From UBA12481 sp012523435 (GTDB lineage Bacteria > Bacteroidota > Bacteroidia > Bacteroidales > UBA12481), in NCBI GenBank assembly GCA_028686135.1, contig JAQUCP010000014.1, positions 6,529-70,528 of the forward strand: a stretch of DNA of 64,000 nt. The letters run 5' to 3'. Each line of letters begins with the position of its first letter. The first letter of the stretch is position 1. The notes below the pieces were generated by a model. The model was not told the origin of the DNA. It was given only the letters and a program-made list of their open reading frames with translations, and did no database searches. Position numbers and translations under genes: made by a program. Positions 7,502 through 16,515 of the stretch are shown here, in pieces.

Positions 7502-9325
7502 ATGCCTGATTTCATCAAGGTTTTACCCGACTCGGTAGCTAACCAGATTGCAGCCGGGGAGGTGATTCAACGTCCCGCCAGCGTTGTCAAGGAGTTGATG
7601 GAGAACGCGGTAGATTCAGGGGCAAGTCGTATCTCGGTGATCATCCGGGACGCGGGAAGGACGCTTGTTCAGATTATTGATAATGGCTGTGGTATGAGTG
7701 AATCGGATGCCAGGATCTCTTTTGAGCGGCATGCTACTTCCAAGATCAGGAAGGCCGACGATCTCTTTTCCATTCGGACGATGGGGTTTCGAGGTGAAGC
7801 AATGGCAGCCATTGCAGCTGTTGCCCAGGTTGAGCTGAAAACAAAATCCCGGGAAGCAGCTGTAGGAACGCGGATCGTCATCAACGGATCGGAATTTGAG
7901 GTCCAAGAGCCGGAAGGATGCCCTGATGGAACGAGTATCTCGGTAAAAAACCTCTTTTACAATATTCCAGCCCGGCGAAAATTTCTGAAAGCCCAGTCGA
8001 CCGAATTAAATCACATCATCACAGAATTTCAGCGTGTTGCCCTTGCCAATCCCGATCTCACCTTAATCCTCACCCATAATAATTCGGAGGTCTATAATCT
8101 ACCGGCTGCCAAGCGGTTGGAGCGGATAGTGAATCTGTTTGGGAAATCAATCGGTCAGTCGTTGGTATCTATCCATACAGAAACCTCCATCGTGAAGGTC
8201 AGTGGCTATATCGGAAAACCAGAATCGGCCCGTAAACGGTACGGGGAACAGTTCTTTTTCACCAATGGCCGGTTCATGAAACACCCCTATCTGCACCGGG
8301 CAGTGATGCAGTGTTACGAGACACTCATCCAGCCCGATCAGATCCCTCCCTATTTCATCTTTCTAGAAACTGATCCAGCTCAGATTGATGTTAATATCCA
8401 CCCGACCAAGACCGAGATCAAATTTGAAGACGAAAGAGCTGTTTATCAAATCGTTCAGGCTTCCGTCAGGGAGAGTCTGGGTAAATCCGGGCTCATGCCT
8501 TCGTTGGATTTTAATCAGGAAGGGGCCATAGATATCCCGATTTTCAGGCCTGGAGCTCCGGTTGTTCCACCGACGATCTCTATTAATCCGGATTATAATC
8601 CTTTTGAACAGGGAGCTTCGGCAGGAGATCGGGGGTGGACTAGCAACAGCAGGTACACTAAGCCGATCCCCGAAGGATGGCAGAAACTTTTTGCGACCAG
8701 CGATCCAAATAAACATGCTGATAGTTTTGATCAGCAAGATAGGCTGGATGTTCCATCTGAGAGTCGGAATTGGATTCAGCTAAAGAACAAATACATCATT
8801 ATGCCGGTAAAATCGGGGGTAATGGTACTTAATCAACAACGTGCGATGGAGCGCATTTTGTTTGAGGAGTTCCTGAAGCATCAAGGGGGCTCAGGGAATA
8901 GCCAGCAGTTACTCTATCCGGTAACTTTTGAGGTCAATCAAGCTGATCTCAGCCTATTGGAAGGCATGCTTCCGGAATTAAGGGCAATCGGGTTTGACCT
9001 CGAACCTTTTGGGGGGCAGAGCGTTATTATCAGGGGGGTACCGTCATTACTGGAGAATCAGGATCCGAGAGGTTTGATCGAAAAGCTGTTGGAGATTAAC
9101 CGGAGTGAAACCGGGCTTCCGGAAGAGCAGATCAGGCAACAGATCGCCCGGAATCTAGCTTCGGTATCCTCCCGGTCGGCTGTCAGAGCTATGGCCGAGG
9201 CTGAAATGCAGGTACTGATCGACCGTCTTTTTGCCTGTACGCATCCTCAATATGATCCGGGAGGAAGACTGGTACTGACGATCCTGACTGTTGAAGAGCT
9301 TGAAAAGAGATTGGAAGGACGATAA
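7502..9325 (+). CDS. mutL: DNA mismatch repair protein MutL
   Basis: A 607-residue matchmaker ATPase of mismatch repair. The N-terminal GHKL ATPase shows AAGEVIQRPASVVKELMENA, DNGCGM, TSKI and GFRGEA, followed by the transducer domain with QFFFTNGRF and IDVNIHPTK. A poorly conserved linker (about 340-420) precedes the C-terminal dimerisation domain. The place where endonuclease-type MutL has DQHAxxE reads NQQRAMERILFEE, so the Asp and His are lost while the two Glu remain. The end, FACTHPQYDPGGR, lacks the CPHGRP zinc motif. Third gene of a conserved Bacteroidota cluster. Confidence 0.96.
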   Translation: MPDFIKVLPDSVANQIAAGEVIQRPASVVKELMENAVDSGASRISVIIRDAGRTLVQIIDNGCGMSESDARISFERHATSKIRKADDLFSIRTMGFRGEAMAAIAAVAQVELKTKSREAAVGTRIVINGSEFEVQEPEGCPDGTSISVKNLFYNIPARRKFLKAQSTELNHIITEFQRVALANPDLTLILTHNNSEVYNLPAAKRLERIVNLFGKSIGQSLVSIHTETSIVKVSGYIGKPESARKRYGEQFFFTNGRFMKHPYLHRAVMQCYETLIQPDQIPPYFIFLETDPAQIDVNIHPTKTEIKFEDERAVYQIVQASVRESLGKSGLMPSLDFNQEGAIDIPIFRPGAPVVPPTISINPDYNPFEQGASAGDRGWTSNSRYTKPIPEGWQKLFATSDPNKHADSFDQQDRLDVPSESRNWIQLKNKYIIMPVKSGVMVLNQQRAMERILFEEFLKHQGGSGNSQQLLYPVTFEVNQADLSLLEGMLPELRAIGFDLEPFGGQSVIIRGVPSLLENQDPRGLIEKLLEINRSETGLPEEQIRQQIARNLASVSSRSAVRAMAEAEMQVLIDRLFACTHPQYDPGGRLVLTILTVEELEKRLEGR

Positions 9326-9354
9326 AATAGCAACCATCAAGATACTAATAGCCT

Positions 9355-10179
9355 ATGTTTGAGCGATTTAGAGGAAGATCGGGCGGAACGCCACCAGTAG
9401 TCTTGAATCTACTGATTATTAATGTTCTCTTGTTTTTTGCCACCAGCATTCTGACCCGGTCGGGGATCGACCTCGTCAGGCTGTTAGGTCTATACTATCC
9501 TGGATCAGAACATTTTCACCCATACCAGCTGTTAACCCACATGTTTATGCATGCCAATCTAACGCACTTGTTTTTTAACATGTTCGCGCTCTGGATGTTT
9601 GGAAAGGTTCTGGAATCAGTTTGGGGAAGCAGCCGTTTTCTGTTTTACTATTTTGTCACTGGGTTTGGTGCGGCGGCACTCCACCTGTTTGTCAACTGGT
9701 TAAGTTTAAAGAGTGTAATCTTTGATGCCAGCCAGGTGATTAATGCTCCTACCCCGGACGCTTTTCTGGCCTATCTCAACGAACATTTCCCGCAATACAT
9801 CCATCAACTGAACCAGTTTGTTGGCAATTGGATGAGTGATCCCACCAATGGAGCCCTAGTCCATCAGGGAGCCCAATATACCAATGAGTTGCTCCAGCTG
9901 CGAATTGGTATTCCAACGATAGGTGCTTCCGGAGCCGTTTTCGGCATCCTGCTGGCTTTTGGTATGTTGTTTCCGAACACCCGGCTGATGTTGCTGTTTC
10001 CACCAATTCCAATCAAAGCCAAGTGGTTCGTGATTGGCTATGGCCTGATCGAGTTCTTTGCCGGAGTATCCAACCGATCAGGGGATAATGTAGCCCACTT
10101 TGCTCATCTTGGCGGCATGGTTTTTGGTTTGATCCTGATCCTTTACTGGCGGAAATTCAACCGGAAAAATTTCTATTAA
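9355..10179 (+). CDS. rhomboid family intramembrane serine protease
   Basis: A 274-residue six-helix membrane protease. Visible family features are THMFMHANLTHLFFNMFALWMFG (helix 2, with the His/Asn oxyanion region), the catalytic serine in GASGAVFG (about residue 190) and the catalytic histidine in AHFAHLGGMVFG (about 248). A 60-residue soluble insert lies between helices 3 and 4 (about 120-180), as in many Bacteroidota members. It cleaves membrane proteins within or next to a helix; its substrate is unknown. One base separates it from a second rhomboid gene, so the two are surely cotranscribed. Confidence 0.9.
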   Translation: MFERFRGRSGGTPPVVLNLLIINVLLFFATSILTRSGIDLVRLLGLYYPGSEHFHPYQLLTHMFMHANLTHLFFNMFALWMFGKVLESVWGSSRFLFYYFVTGFGAAALHLFVNWLSLKSVIFDASQVINAPTPDAFLAYLNEHFPQYIHQLNQFVGNWMSDPTNGALVHQGAQYTNELLQLRIGIPTIGASGAVFGILLAFGMLFPNTRLMLLFPPIPIKAKWFVIGYGLIEFFAGVSNRSGDNVAHFAHLGGMVFGLILILYWRKFNRKNFY

Positions 10180-10180
10180 C

Positions 10181-11068
10181 ATGGATTTTGCATCGGAGTT
10201 TAAGCGCTTTTTCAGGCAGGGTGGAGCTCTGACTCAGCTCATCCTGATTAATATAACGGTCTATCTTTCCCTAAAAATCCTGGGTGTCATCTTTTTCCTC
10301 TTTCAACAGGAAGATTTGGAACAGTTGTTACTGCAGTTTTTGGCTCTTCCTGCCGACCCGGGACGGCTATTGGTCAGGCCCTGGACGATTCTGACGTATA
10401 TGTTCCTGCACTACGACCTGTTGCATATCTTGTTTAACATGCTCTGGTTATTCTGGTTTGGCAAAATATTCCTGGAGTACCTGAATGCCAAGAAGTTGTT
10501 ATCAGTCTATCTATTAGGGGGGCTTTCCGGTGGGCTATTTTATGTTTTAGCCTACAATCTGTTTCCTGCCTTTGCTGAGTCGGTGCCTATGTCGATTGCT
10601 CTGGGTGCTTCGGCTGCTGTTTTGGCGATAGTCATGGCGATCTCCTTTTATGTGCCCAACTACACCATTCGCCTGCTGTTTATCGGCCCGGTCAAATTGA
10701 AATATATTGCCCTTGCAACTATAATTATAGATATTCTGAGCATTCGCTCCGGCAATGCGGGTGGTCATCTGGCTCATTTGGGTGGTGCCCTGTTTGGTTT
10801 TGTCTTTGCCACTCAGCTATCGAAGGGTCGCGACTTGTCGCGGGGATTTAACCGGGTGGCCGACAGTTTAGCATCGCTTTTCAGATCCCGGCGTGGGATG
10901 CGGGTGAAATATAAGCGTTCTGCCCGCAACGAGACGGACATGGAATATAATGCACGAAAAGCATCTGAGCAGCAGGAGATTGACCGAATTCTGGACAAAA
11001 TTTCAAAGGGCGGATACGAATCGCTGACGCGAGAGGAAAAGGATGCCTTGTTCCGGTCAGGCAAGTAA
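10181..11068 (+). CDS. second rhomboid protease with DUF6576-like tail
   Basis: A 295-residue paralogue of the preceding protein. It keeps YMFLHYDLLHILFNMLWLFWFG, a catalytic-serine box GASAAV (about residue 147) and the histidine in GGHLAHLGGALFG (about 193). It lacks the large loop of its neighbour and has a soluble C-terminal tail whose last 50 residues (EQQEIDRILDKISKGGYESL then TREEKDALF) resemble the DUF6576 helical domain of Bacteroidota rhomboids. Two consecutive active-looking rhomboids of different architecture suggest separate substrates or a shared complex. Confidence 0.88.
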   Translation: MDFASEFKRFFRQGGALTQLILINITVYLSLKILGVIFFLFQQEDLEQLLLQFLALPADPGRLLVRPWTILTYMFLHYDLLHILFNMLWLFWFGKIFLEYLNAKKLLSVYLLGGLSGGLFYVLAYNLFPAFAESVPMSIALGASAAVLAIVMAISFYVPNYTIRLLFIGPVKLKYIALATIIIDILSIRSGNAGGHLAHLGGALFGFVFATQLSKGRDLSRGFNRVADSLASLFRSRRGMRVKYKRSARNETDMEYNARKASEQQEIDRILDKISKGGYESLTREEKDALFRSGK

Positions 11069-11075
11069 TTTTGAT

Positions 11076-12167
11076 ATGATCAGGCGATTACTCATACTCC
11101 TCTATTTTCTGAGCTTGATTCCGATGGCCGGATCACTACTCAGTCAATACCTCTCTCCTGTTCTGGTCTGGCCACTTGCTTTTCTCGGCCTGATCTTTCC
11201 GGTACTCATCCTGATCCAGGTAGTTTTTCTGATCCTATTTCTCCTCATGAAGAGGAGAGTGGTCATTTTGCCTCTGCTGGTCATTTTGGTCTCCTGGCCT
11301 CAGGTTAATCATACATTTCAGTTGACACCAAATCGCTCAACAGAGATTATTGATACTCTTGGAGTTCGGGTGATGACCTATAATGTCAGGTTACTGGATC
11401 TCTATCATTGGTCGGGCCATAAAAATGCTGCTGAGGACATTCTCGAACTGATTCGGGAGAATGATCCTGACATTTTATGTTTGCAGGAGCTGACAGTGAT
11501 GGATGGAAGTGACTATTCAAAAGAAGGTTTAAAGCAGAAGCTCAGCCAGCTGTCCCATTCTCATTTCGACTTTATTGATGAGCGGTCCAAGCGGAAGCAT
11601 GGGCTGGCGATTTTCAGTAAATATCCGATTTTGGATACGGGTAGCGAACATTTTTCGGGATCCCGGAACACCATCACTTACGCCGATCTGATGATTGGCC
11701 GGCAGAAGGTTCGTGTCTTCAACAATCATCTGGAATCGACGCATGTTGAGCGGGATGATTTTGATCTGAATGATTTGCGTGGCACGGGTGAGAATCTGAT
11801 GACTCGTGAAAAAGTTTCAGCAACCATGGGCCGAATGAAGGAATCTTATCGTCGGCGGGCGGTTCAGGCTGATTTACTCAAACGCAAGATCCAGGATTCA
11901 CCTCATCCGGTCATTGTCTGTGGTGACTTCAACGATACGCCTGTCAGTTACGCAACTTATCAGGTAAGGCGCGGATTACACGATGCCTTCCGCTCTGGAG
12001 GCCGCGGCATGGGAATTACCTTCCCCGGATTGATTATCCCGTTGCGGATTGATTACATCTTGCACGACAAGGCTTTCCGATCAGGTAGTTTTGAAACCGG
12101 CAACGTTGATTATTCAGACCATCGGCCAATCGTCTGCACCATTTATTTGGCCGGCTTATCCGGTTGA
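11076..12167 (+). CDS. membrane-anchored endonuclease/exonuclease/phosphatase family protein
   Basis: A 363-residue protein with three N-terminal membrane helices (about 4-75) followed by an EEP-fold domain. EEP motifs: MTYNVRLLD (about 107), CLQELT with the metal-binding Glu (about 137), FNNHLEST (about 217), CGDFNDTP (about 284), RIDYILHD (about 325) and DYSDHRPIV (about 349). All catalytic residues appear intact. The substrate could be a nucleic acid, phospholipid or sugar phosphate; the fold does not decide. An earlier in-frame ATG overlaps the rhomboid gene, but the ATG at 11076 directly precedes the hydrophobic segment and is preferred. Last gene of the mutL cluster. Confidence 0.85.
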   Translation: MIRRLLILLYFLSLIPMAGSLLSQYLSPVLVWPLAFLGLIFPVLILIQVVFLILFLLMKRRVVILPLLVILVSWPQVNHTFQLTPNRSTEIIDTLGVRVMTYNVRLLDLYHWSGHKNAAEDILELIRENDPDILCLQELTVMDGSDYSKEGLKQKLSQLSHSHFDFIDERSKRKHGLAIFSKYPILDTGSEHFSGSRNTITYADLMIGRQKVRVFNNHLESTHVERDDFDLNDLRGTGENLMTREKVSATMGRMKESYRRRAVQADLLKRKIQDSPHPVIVCGDFNDTPVSYATYQVRRGLHDAFRSGGRGMGITFPGLIIPLRIDYILHDKAFRSGSFETGNVDYSDHRPIVCTIYLAGLSG

Positions 12168-12173
12168 TCAGGT

Positions 12174-12200
12174 TTAATCTTGTTTAATCTGGCTTAATCT
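12174..12200. repeat. short imperfect TTTAATCT tandem repeat
   Basis: Three near copies of TTTAATCTTG/TTTAATCTGG/CTTAATCTGG lie in the short space between two convergent genes and run into the 3' end of the dehydratase gene. Probably simple slippage sequence; no function is evident. Confidence 0.4.
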
Positions 12201-13146
12201 GGCTGGCGAACATAGCCATGTCGAGATTACCGCCACTCAGGATGATTCCGATCTTTTTCCCTTTCCAGTGTTTCTCCGGACCAGCCATGAGGGCAGCGAG
12301 CGGGACGGCTGAGCTGGGTTCAATAACAATTTTCATGCGTTGCAAAATCAGGTTCAACGCATCCATGATCAGCTGTTCCGGGGCGAGGAGGATGGCATCC
12401 GCATTTTCACGTATCGCCTTAAAGGTGAGCTCACTAAGTGATGTAAGCAGTCCATCGGCGATGGTTTTCGGGTTGATAGAAGGGTGTAGTTCGCCGGAGT
12501 AGAATGACTTAAATGCATCGTCCGCGTTTTGCGGTTCTCCTGCCCACACCTGTATATCGGGTTTCAATCCTTTCGCTGCGATGGCCGTTCCGCTCAAAAG
12601 CCCACCGCCACCTACTGGTGCCATGATAATATCCACAGTGGGTATCTCTTCGAGAAGTTCCAGTGCAGCGGTGCCTTGGCCGGCGATGATCTCAAACCGG
12701 TCGTATGGATGGATGAATGTGCATCCTGTCTCTTCCTGCACCTTCATCATAGTTTTTTCGCGTTCCTCCTGGGTTGGTTCACAGAAGACGATATGAGCGC
12801 CATAACCTGCTACCGCAGCCTTTTTTATTGCCGGGGCGGTGTGAGGCATGACGATATAGGCTGGCACTCCGGCCATTGCCGCGGCCAGTGCGAGGGCCGC
12901 GGCGTGGTTTCCGGAAGAGTGAGTCCCCACCCCCTTTTCAAGTTCCGCGGGAGTCAACGACAGGATAGCGTTGGTTGCTCCACGATACTTGAAGGCTCCC
13001 ACTTTCTGAAAATTCTCGCACTTAAAGAAGAACTCCGCACCCAGGATCCGGTTGAGACTGGTGGAAGTTAGAACAGGGGTTCGGTGAATGAACGACCGGA
13101 TGCGGCTATGAGCAGTCTGGATGTCGGATAAGGAGGGGATGACCAT
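12184..13146 (-). CDS. threonine/serine dehydratase-like PLP enzyme
   Basis: A 320-residue fold-type II PLP enzyme. The Schiff-base lysine is in GAFKYRGA (K53), the phosphate-binding glycine loop is GGGGLLSG (about 178), and SGGN closes the C-terminus. It lacks the regulatory ACT domain of biosynthetic IlvA, so it resembles catabolic threonine ammonia-lyase (TdcB) or serine racemase/dehydratase. The expected products are 2-oxobutyrate or pyruvate plus ammonia; the sequence does not settle which. Monocistronic or cotranscribed with the S9 peptidase gene, which ends 17 bases upstream on the same strand. Confidence 0.88.
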   Translation of the reverse strand: MVIPSLSDIQTAHSRIRSFIHRTPVLTSTSLNRILGAEFFFKCENFQKVGAFKYRGATNAILSLTPAELEKGVGTHSSGNHAAALALAAAMAGVPAYIVMPHTAPAIKKAAVAGYGAHIVFCEPTQEEREKTMMKVQEETGCTFIHPYDRFEIIAGQGTAALELLEEIPTVDIIMAPVGGGGLLSGTAIAAKGLKPDIQVWAGEPQNADDAFKSFYSGELHPSINPKTIADGLLTSLSELTFKAIRENADAILLAPEQLIMDALNLILQRMKIVIEPSSAVPLAALMAGPEKHWKGKKIGIILSGGNLDMAMFASQIKPD

Positions 13147-13163
13147 AAGCTTAAAAATCTTAA

Positions 13164-15578
13164 CTATTTGTTTTTCACATACTTATCGAGCCAGGCATTC
13201 ATTTCCCAAAGCATGTGTAACTGGCTTTCGCGGGCGGAGTATCCATGGCTTTCGAGGGGCAGCATGACCAGTCGGGCTGGCGCTCCATGTCCTTTGAGGG
13301 CAGCAAAGAGTCGTTCGCTCTGGATGGGGAAGGTGCCGGAATTGTTATCAGCGATCCCGTGAATCATCAGCAACGGCTCGGTGATGCGGTCGGCATAGGA
13401 GAAAGGGGACATCTTGTAGTAAACCTCGGGGGCTTCCCAGTAAGTTCTTCGTTCGCTTTGGAAGCCAAAGGGGGTAAGGGTACGGTTATAGGCACCACTC
13501 CTGGCGATGCCGGCAGCGAACAGATCACAATGTGCCAACAAGTTAGCTGTCATGAAAGCACCATAGGAGTGGCCACCAACGGCAACCCGTTTGGGGTCGG
13601 TCACGCCCATTTCCGCGGCTTTATCAATGGCAGCCTGTGCGTTAGCGACCAGTTGCTCCACAAAGGTATCGTTAGGTTCAGCGTCGCCTTCGCCGATAAT
13701 TGGGAAGGCGGTATTATCGAGGATAGCATAACCCTGGGTCACAAACGGGATCGCCGAGTTTGGACTCAGGCGGGTAAAGGTGTACGGAGAGCCGCTTATT
13801 TGTCCGGCCGCATCTTTAGATTTATACTCCACCGGGTAAGCCCACATCAGGGTTGGCAGGGGGCCATCCTCCTTTTTCCAGCCTGCTGGGGTATAGAGGG
13901 TAGCAGTCAGCTGGACACCATCATTCCGGAAATAGGTAATCCGCTCTTTATTAACTCCTTGCATAAAAGGCAATGGATCAGTAAAAGAGGTTACGCGGGT
14001 CAGGGGTTGTTTCCGGCTTTTCAGGTCGCGGATAAAATAGTTGGCTGGTTCGGTAGCTGACTGTCGCGTAGTGAGTATCACGAGTTTATCCGGGTCTAGG
14101 ATACGGGAAACGGATTCGTAGTAGGGAGCTTCCGACTGCCAGATTCTGGTGGTTTTTTGTGTTTTGATATCGAATTTATCCAAGAACGGGCGATCTCCTT
14201 CCGGGGATGATCCGGAGCCGGTGAGGAAGAGAGTTCGGCCTTTGTCGGCAGTTAGAATCAGGCTACGTCCTTTCGTGGATGTTGAGACGAAACTACCCGG
14301 GTTAGTGTATCGGTCTTCGGAGGAGCGATCCCAGACGACGACTGGTTTGGCTTCGGGTTTGGAGGGGTTGACGAAAGAGGTGATGGTCTGGCGGGTTTTA
14401 GAGGAGCGTTCTCCCATGACGGCCAGATCTTCAGTAACCCAGCTTATTCCGCCGAACCGCAAGCGGGTTTTGAATTGCGGGATAGGTTCACCCTTAAACG
14501 GGGCCTCCAGGGAATAAAGCTGATCTCGGAATGGCACTTCGACGGCAGGGTCTCCTTTATCTAGGGCCTCCACCCACCAGAGGGAAGCCGGGGCATCCTG
14601 TCGCCAGCGGATACTGCGCGGGCCGGGGCGGGTGGCGTCGTACCCGGTGGGAACATCTTCCATCAGCGGAATGCGGAACATTTCCCGAACGAGCTGCCCA
14701 TCCAGGTTATAAATCCCGACAATCGTCGGCCAGGAGGAGTATCCCACCTGGTACGAGTAGGGCTTGGTCACCCTGTTGATCAGGAGAAACTCTCCTCCTG
14801 GGGCGATATCGATGCCGGTATAAAGATCGGTGGGCAGGAGGTTTTGTGTTGAGCCATCGATGTTCACTCTGATCAGCCGTGCTTTGGCATAATAATCGAA
14901 GAGCAGTTCATCAGCTGGGCTGGTGAGCATGTCCTGGCTGGTCCGGACAGCTGCTTTGCTGCCAGTGGATTCTTGGATTACCGGACCAGTTGGTACCGCA
15001 GAGATTTGTGGCCGGCCACCACGATCTTCGGGAATGATCTTCACGATCAGGCTTTTCCCATCGGGGAGCCAGGAATAGGTTCCACCCAGCAGGCCATTCA
15101 GTGGTTGGTTGACGAGTTTCCGGGCAGTAAGGGTTGTCATATCGGCATACCAGAGGAATAGACCTCTGGATGTCAGCTCAATGATCGCCACTCCGCTATC
15201 GTCGGGAGCCCAACTAACACGGTAGATCTTCATGCCCTTTGGAATACCACTGAACTCTCTCTTTTCCAGCGTATTAAGGTTAAGGAGCGAAATTTCAGTA
15301 AGATAACCTGGGCGACTTGGTCCGTTGATAGCCGGGTCGATTCGCAGTCCGGCGAGGCGGAGCATCTCATCCGCGTAATCCTCGATATTAGGACTTTCTG
15401 CGCGGGTTTGTACGATAGCAAGTGTACCATCGTGGCTCAGGGATAGCGTTGGTGTTGCCGGGGCATCAACAATGGCGGCCAGTTCCGGCGGGGGCACCTG
15501 GTAAGCCAGGCTGTTTTGTGCCATGAGGGCTGAGGGGATCAGCGACATGAACAGGAGGGTAATCCACAGATGTTTCAT
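13164..15578 (-). CDS. secreted S9 family serine peptidase, glutamyl endopeptidase-like
   Basis: An 804-residue exported prolyl-oligopeptidase-fold enzyme with a signal peptide (residues 1-20, ending ALMA). A beta-propeller region (about 40-520) precedes the alpha/beta hydrolase domain. The triad is visible: Ser in GGHSYGAFMTANLLAH (about 673), Asp in HGIADNNSGTFPIQSERLF (about 746) and His in LPLESHGYSARES (about 777). GIARSGAYNRTLTPFGFQ and the NSGT box match the subgroup that includes chloroplast glutamyl endopeptidase rather than DPP4. It likely degrades peptides in the periplasm. Transcribed from a promoter facing dapD. Confidence 0.88.
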   Translation of the reverse strand: MKHLWITLLFMSLIPSALMAQNSLAYQVPPPELAAIVDAPATPTLSLSHDGTLAIVQTRAESPNIEDYADEMLRLAGLRIDPAINGPSRPGYLTEISLLNLNTLEKREFSGIPKGMKIYRVSWAPDDSGVAIIELTSRGLFLWYADMTTLTARKLVNQPLNGLLGGTYSWLPDGKSLIVKIIPEDRGGRPQISAVPTGPVIQESTGSKAAVRTSQDMLTSPADELLFDYYAKARLIRVNIDGSTQNLLPTDLYTGIDIAPGGEFLLINRVTKPYSYQVGYSSWPTIVGIYNLDGQLVREMFRIPLMEDVPTGYDATRPGPRSIRWRQDAPASLWWVEALDKGDPAVEVPFRDQLYSLEAPFKGEPIPQFKTRLRFGGISWVTEDLAVMGERSSKTRQTITSFVNPSKPEAKPVVVWDRSSEDRYTNPGSFVSTSTKGRSLILTADKGRTLFLTGSGSSPEGDRPFLDKFDIKTQKTTRIWQSEAPYYESVSRILDPDKLVILTTRQSATEPANYFIRDLKSRKQPLTRVTSFTDPLPFMQGVNKERITYFRNDGVQLTATLYTPAGWKKEDGPLPTLMWAYPVEYKSKDAAGQISGSPYTFTRLSPNSAIPFVTQGYAILDNTAFPIIGEGDAEPNDTFVEQLVANAQAAIDKAAEMGVTDPKRVAVGGHSYGAFMTANLLAHCDLFAAGIARSGAYNRTLTPFGFQSERRTYWEAPEVYYKMSPFSYADRITEPLLMIHGIADNNSGTFPIQSERLFAALKGHGAPARLVMLPLESHGYSARESQLHMLWEMNAWLDKYVKNK

Positions 15579-15597
15579 GGTGTCAAGTTTAAATAAT

Positions 15598-15605
15598 CAA
15601 ATATA
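15598..15605 (-). promoter_or_regulatory. -7 promoter box of the S9 peptidase gene
   Basis: TATATTTG on the minus strand, an exact TAnnTTTG match 19 bases before the ATG. It is 19 bases from the oppositely oriented dapD box, so the two promoters overlap back to back. Confidence 0.6.
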
Positions 15606-15624
15606 GAAAACAGGTCAATAGAAT

Positions 15625-15632
15625 TATCTTTG
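15625..15632 (+). promoter_or_regulatory. -7 promoter box of dapD
   Basis: TATCTTTG matches TAnnTTTG, 19 bases upstream of the dapD ATG. Paired with the divergent box at 15598-15605. Confidence 0.6.
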
Positions 15633-15651
15633 AACCTTAAAGCAACGAAAA

Positions 15652-16467
15652 ATGGCGGAAATACAAGAGATTATAGAACAGGCGTGGCATGATCGCAGTC
15701 TTTTGAGCGAAGCTTCGACCAGGGAGGCTATCGAGCTGGTCATTGAGGAGTTAGACAAAGGGAGGCTCCGTGTTGCCGAGCCCTCGGGTGATGGTTGGAA
15801 AGTTAATGAATGGGTTAAGAAGGCCGTTATTCTCTTTTTTCCGCTCAGGAAGATGGAGGTGACAGAGGCGGGGCCGTTAGAGTTTCACGACAAGATCCCG
15901 CTAAAGCGCGATTATGCCAGTCAGAATGTCAGGGTTGTGCCTCATGCGGTTGCCCGTTATGGTTCCTATCTGGCTTCGGGAGTTATTCTGATGCCTTCCT
16001 ATGTGAACATCGGAGCTTATGTGGAAGAGGGGACGATGGTTGACACCTGGGCCACGGTCGGATCTTGTGCGCAGATTGGCAAGCATGTGCATCTGAGTGG
16101 TGGTGTGGGTATTGGTGGAGTGTTGGAGCCAGTTCAAGCTGCTCCGGTTATTATTGAAGATCATGCTTTTATCGGATCGAGGTGCATTATTGTAGAGGGG
16201 GCTCGTGTTGGGCGAGAGGCTGTTCTAGGGGCCAATGTGGTCATCACCGGATCAACCAAAATACTTGATGTCACAGGGGAAGAAACTGTTGAATACAAAG
16301 GATACGTCCCCCCTCGGTCGGTTGTGATCCCGGGATCCTTTACCAAATCTTTTCCATCAGGGAATTTTCAGGTTCCATGTGCGTTGATCATTGGAAAGAG
16401 GAAAGCTTCGACCGACCTAAAGACTGCGCTGAATGATGCGCTGAGGGAGTTTGGGGTGAGTGTTTAG
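15652..16467 (+). CDS. dapD: tetrahydrodipicolinate N-succinyltransferase
   Basis: Transfers succinyl from succinyl-CoA to tetrahydrodipicolinate in the succinylase route to meso-diaminopimelate and lysine. The 271-residue protein has the all-alpha N-terminal domain (1-100) and a left-handed beta-helix of hexapeptide repeats (about 105-240), with RYGSYLASGVILMPSYVNIG, GTMVDTWATVGSCAQIG and GGVLEPVQAAPVIIED typical of DapD. The C-terminal end is the usual short helix. Cytosolic trimer. The product feeds peptidoglycan synthesis. Confidence 0.95.
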   Translation: MAEIQEIIEQAWHDRSLLSEASTREAIELVIEELDKGRLRVAEPSGDGWKVNEWVKKAVILFFPLRKMEVTEAGPLEFHDKIPLKRDYASQNVRVVPHAVARYGSYLASGVILMPSYVNIGAYVEEGTMVDTWATVGSCAQIGKHVHLSGGVGIGGVLEPVQAAPVIIEDHAFIGSRCIIVEGARVGREAVLGANVVITGSTKILDVTGEETVEYKGYVPPRSVVIPGSFTKSFPSGNFQVPCALIIGKRKASTDLKTALNDALREFGVSV

Positions 16468-16515
16468 ATCATCATAAATACCTGATATTAAGGGCTTTTA
16501 TCAAAATTCGTTCGG

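Noticed and set aside
13245..14060. Long open frame (271 codons) on the plus strand
   Set aside because: It is antisense to the S9 peptidase gene, has no recognisable domain, and disappears when the peptidase codon pattern is considered.
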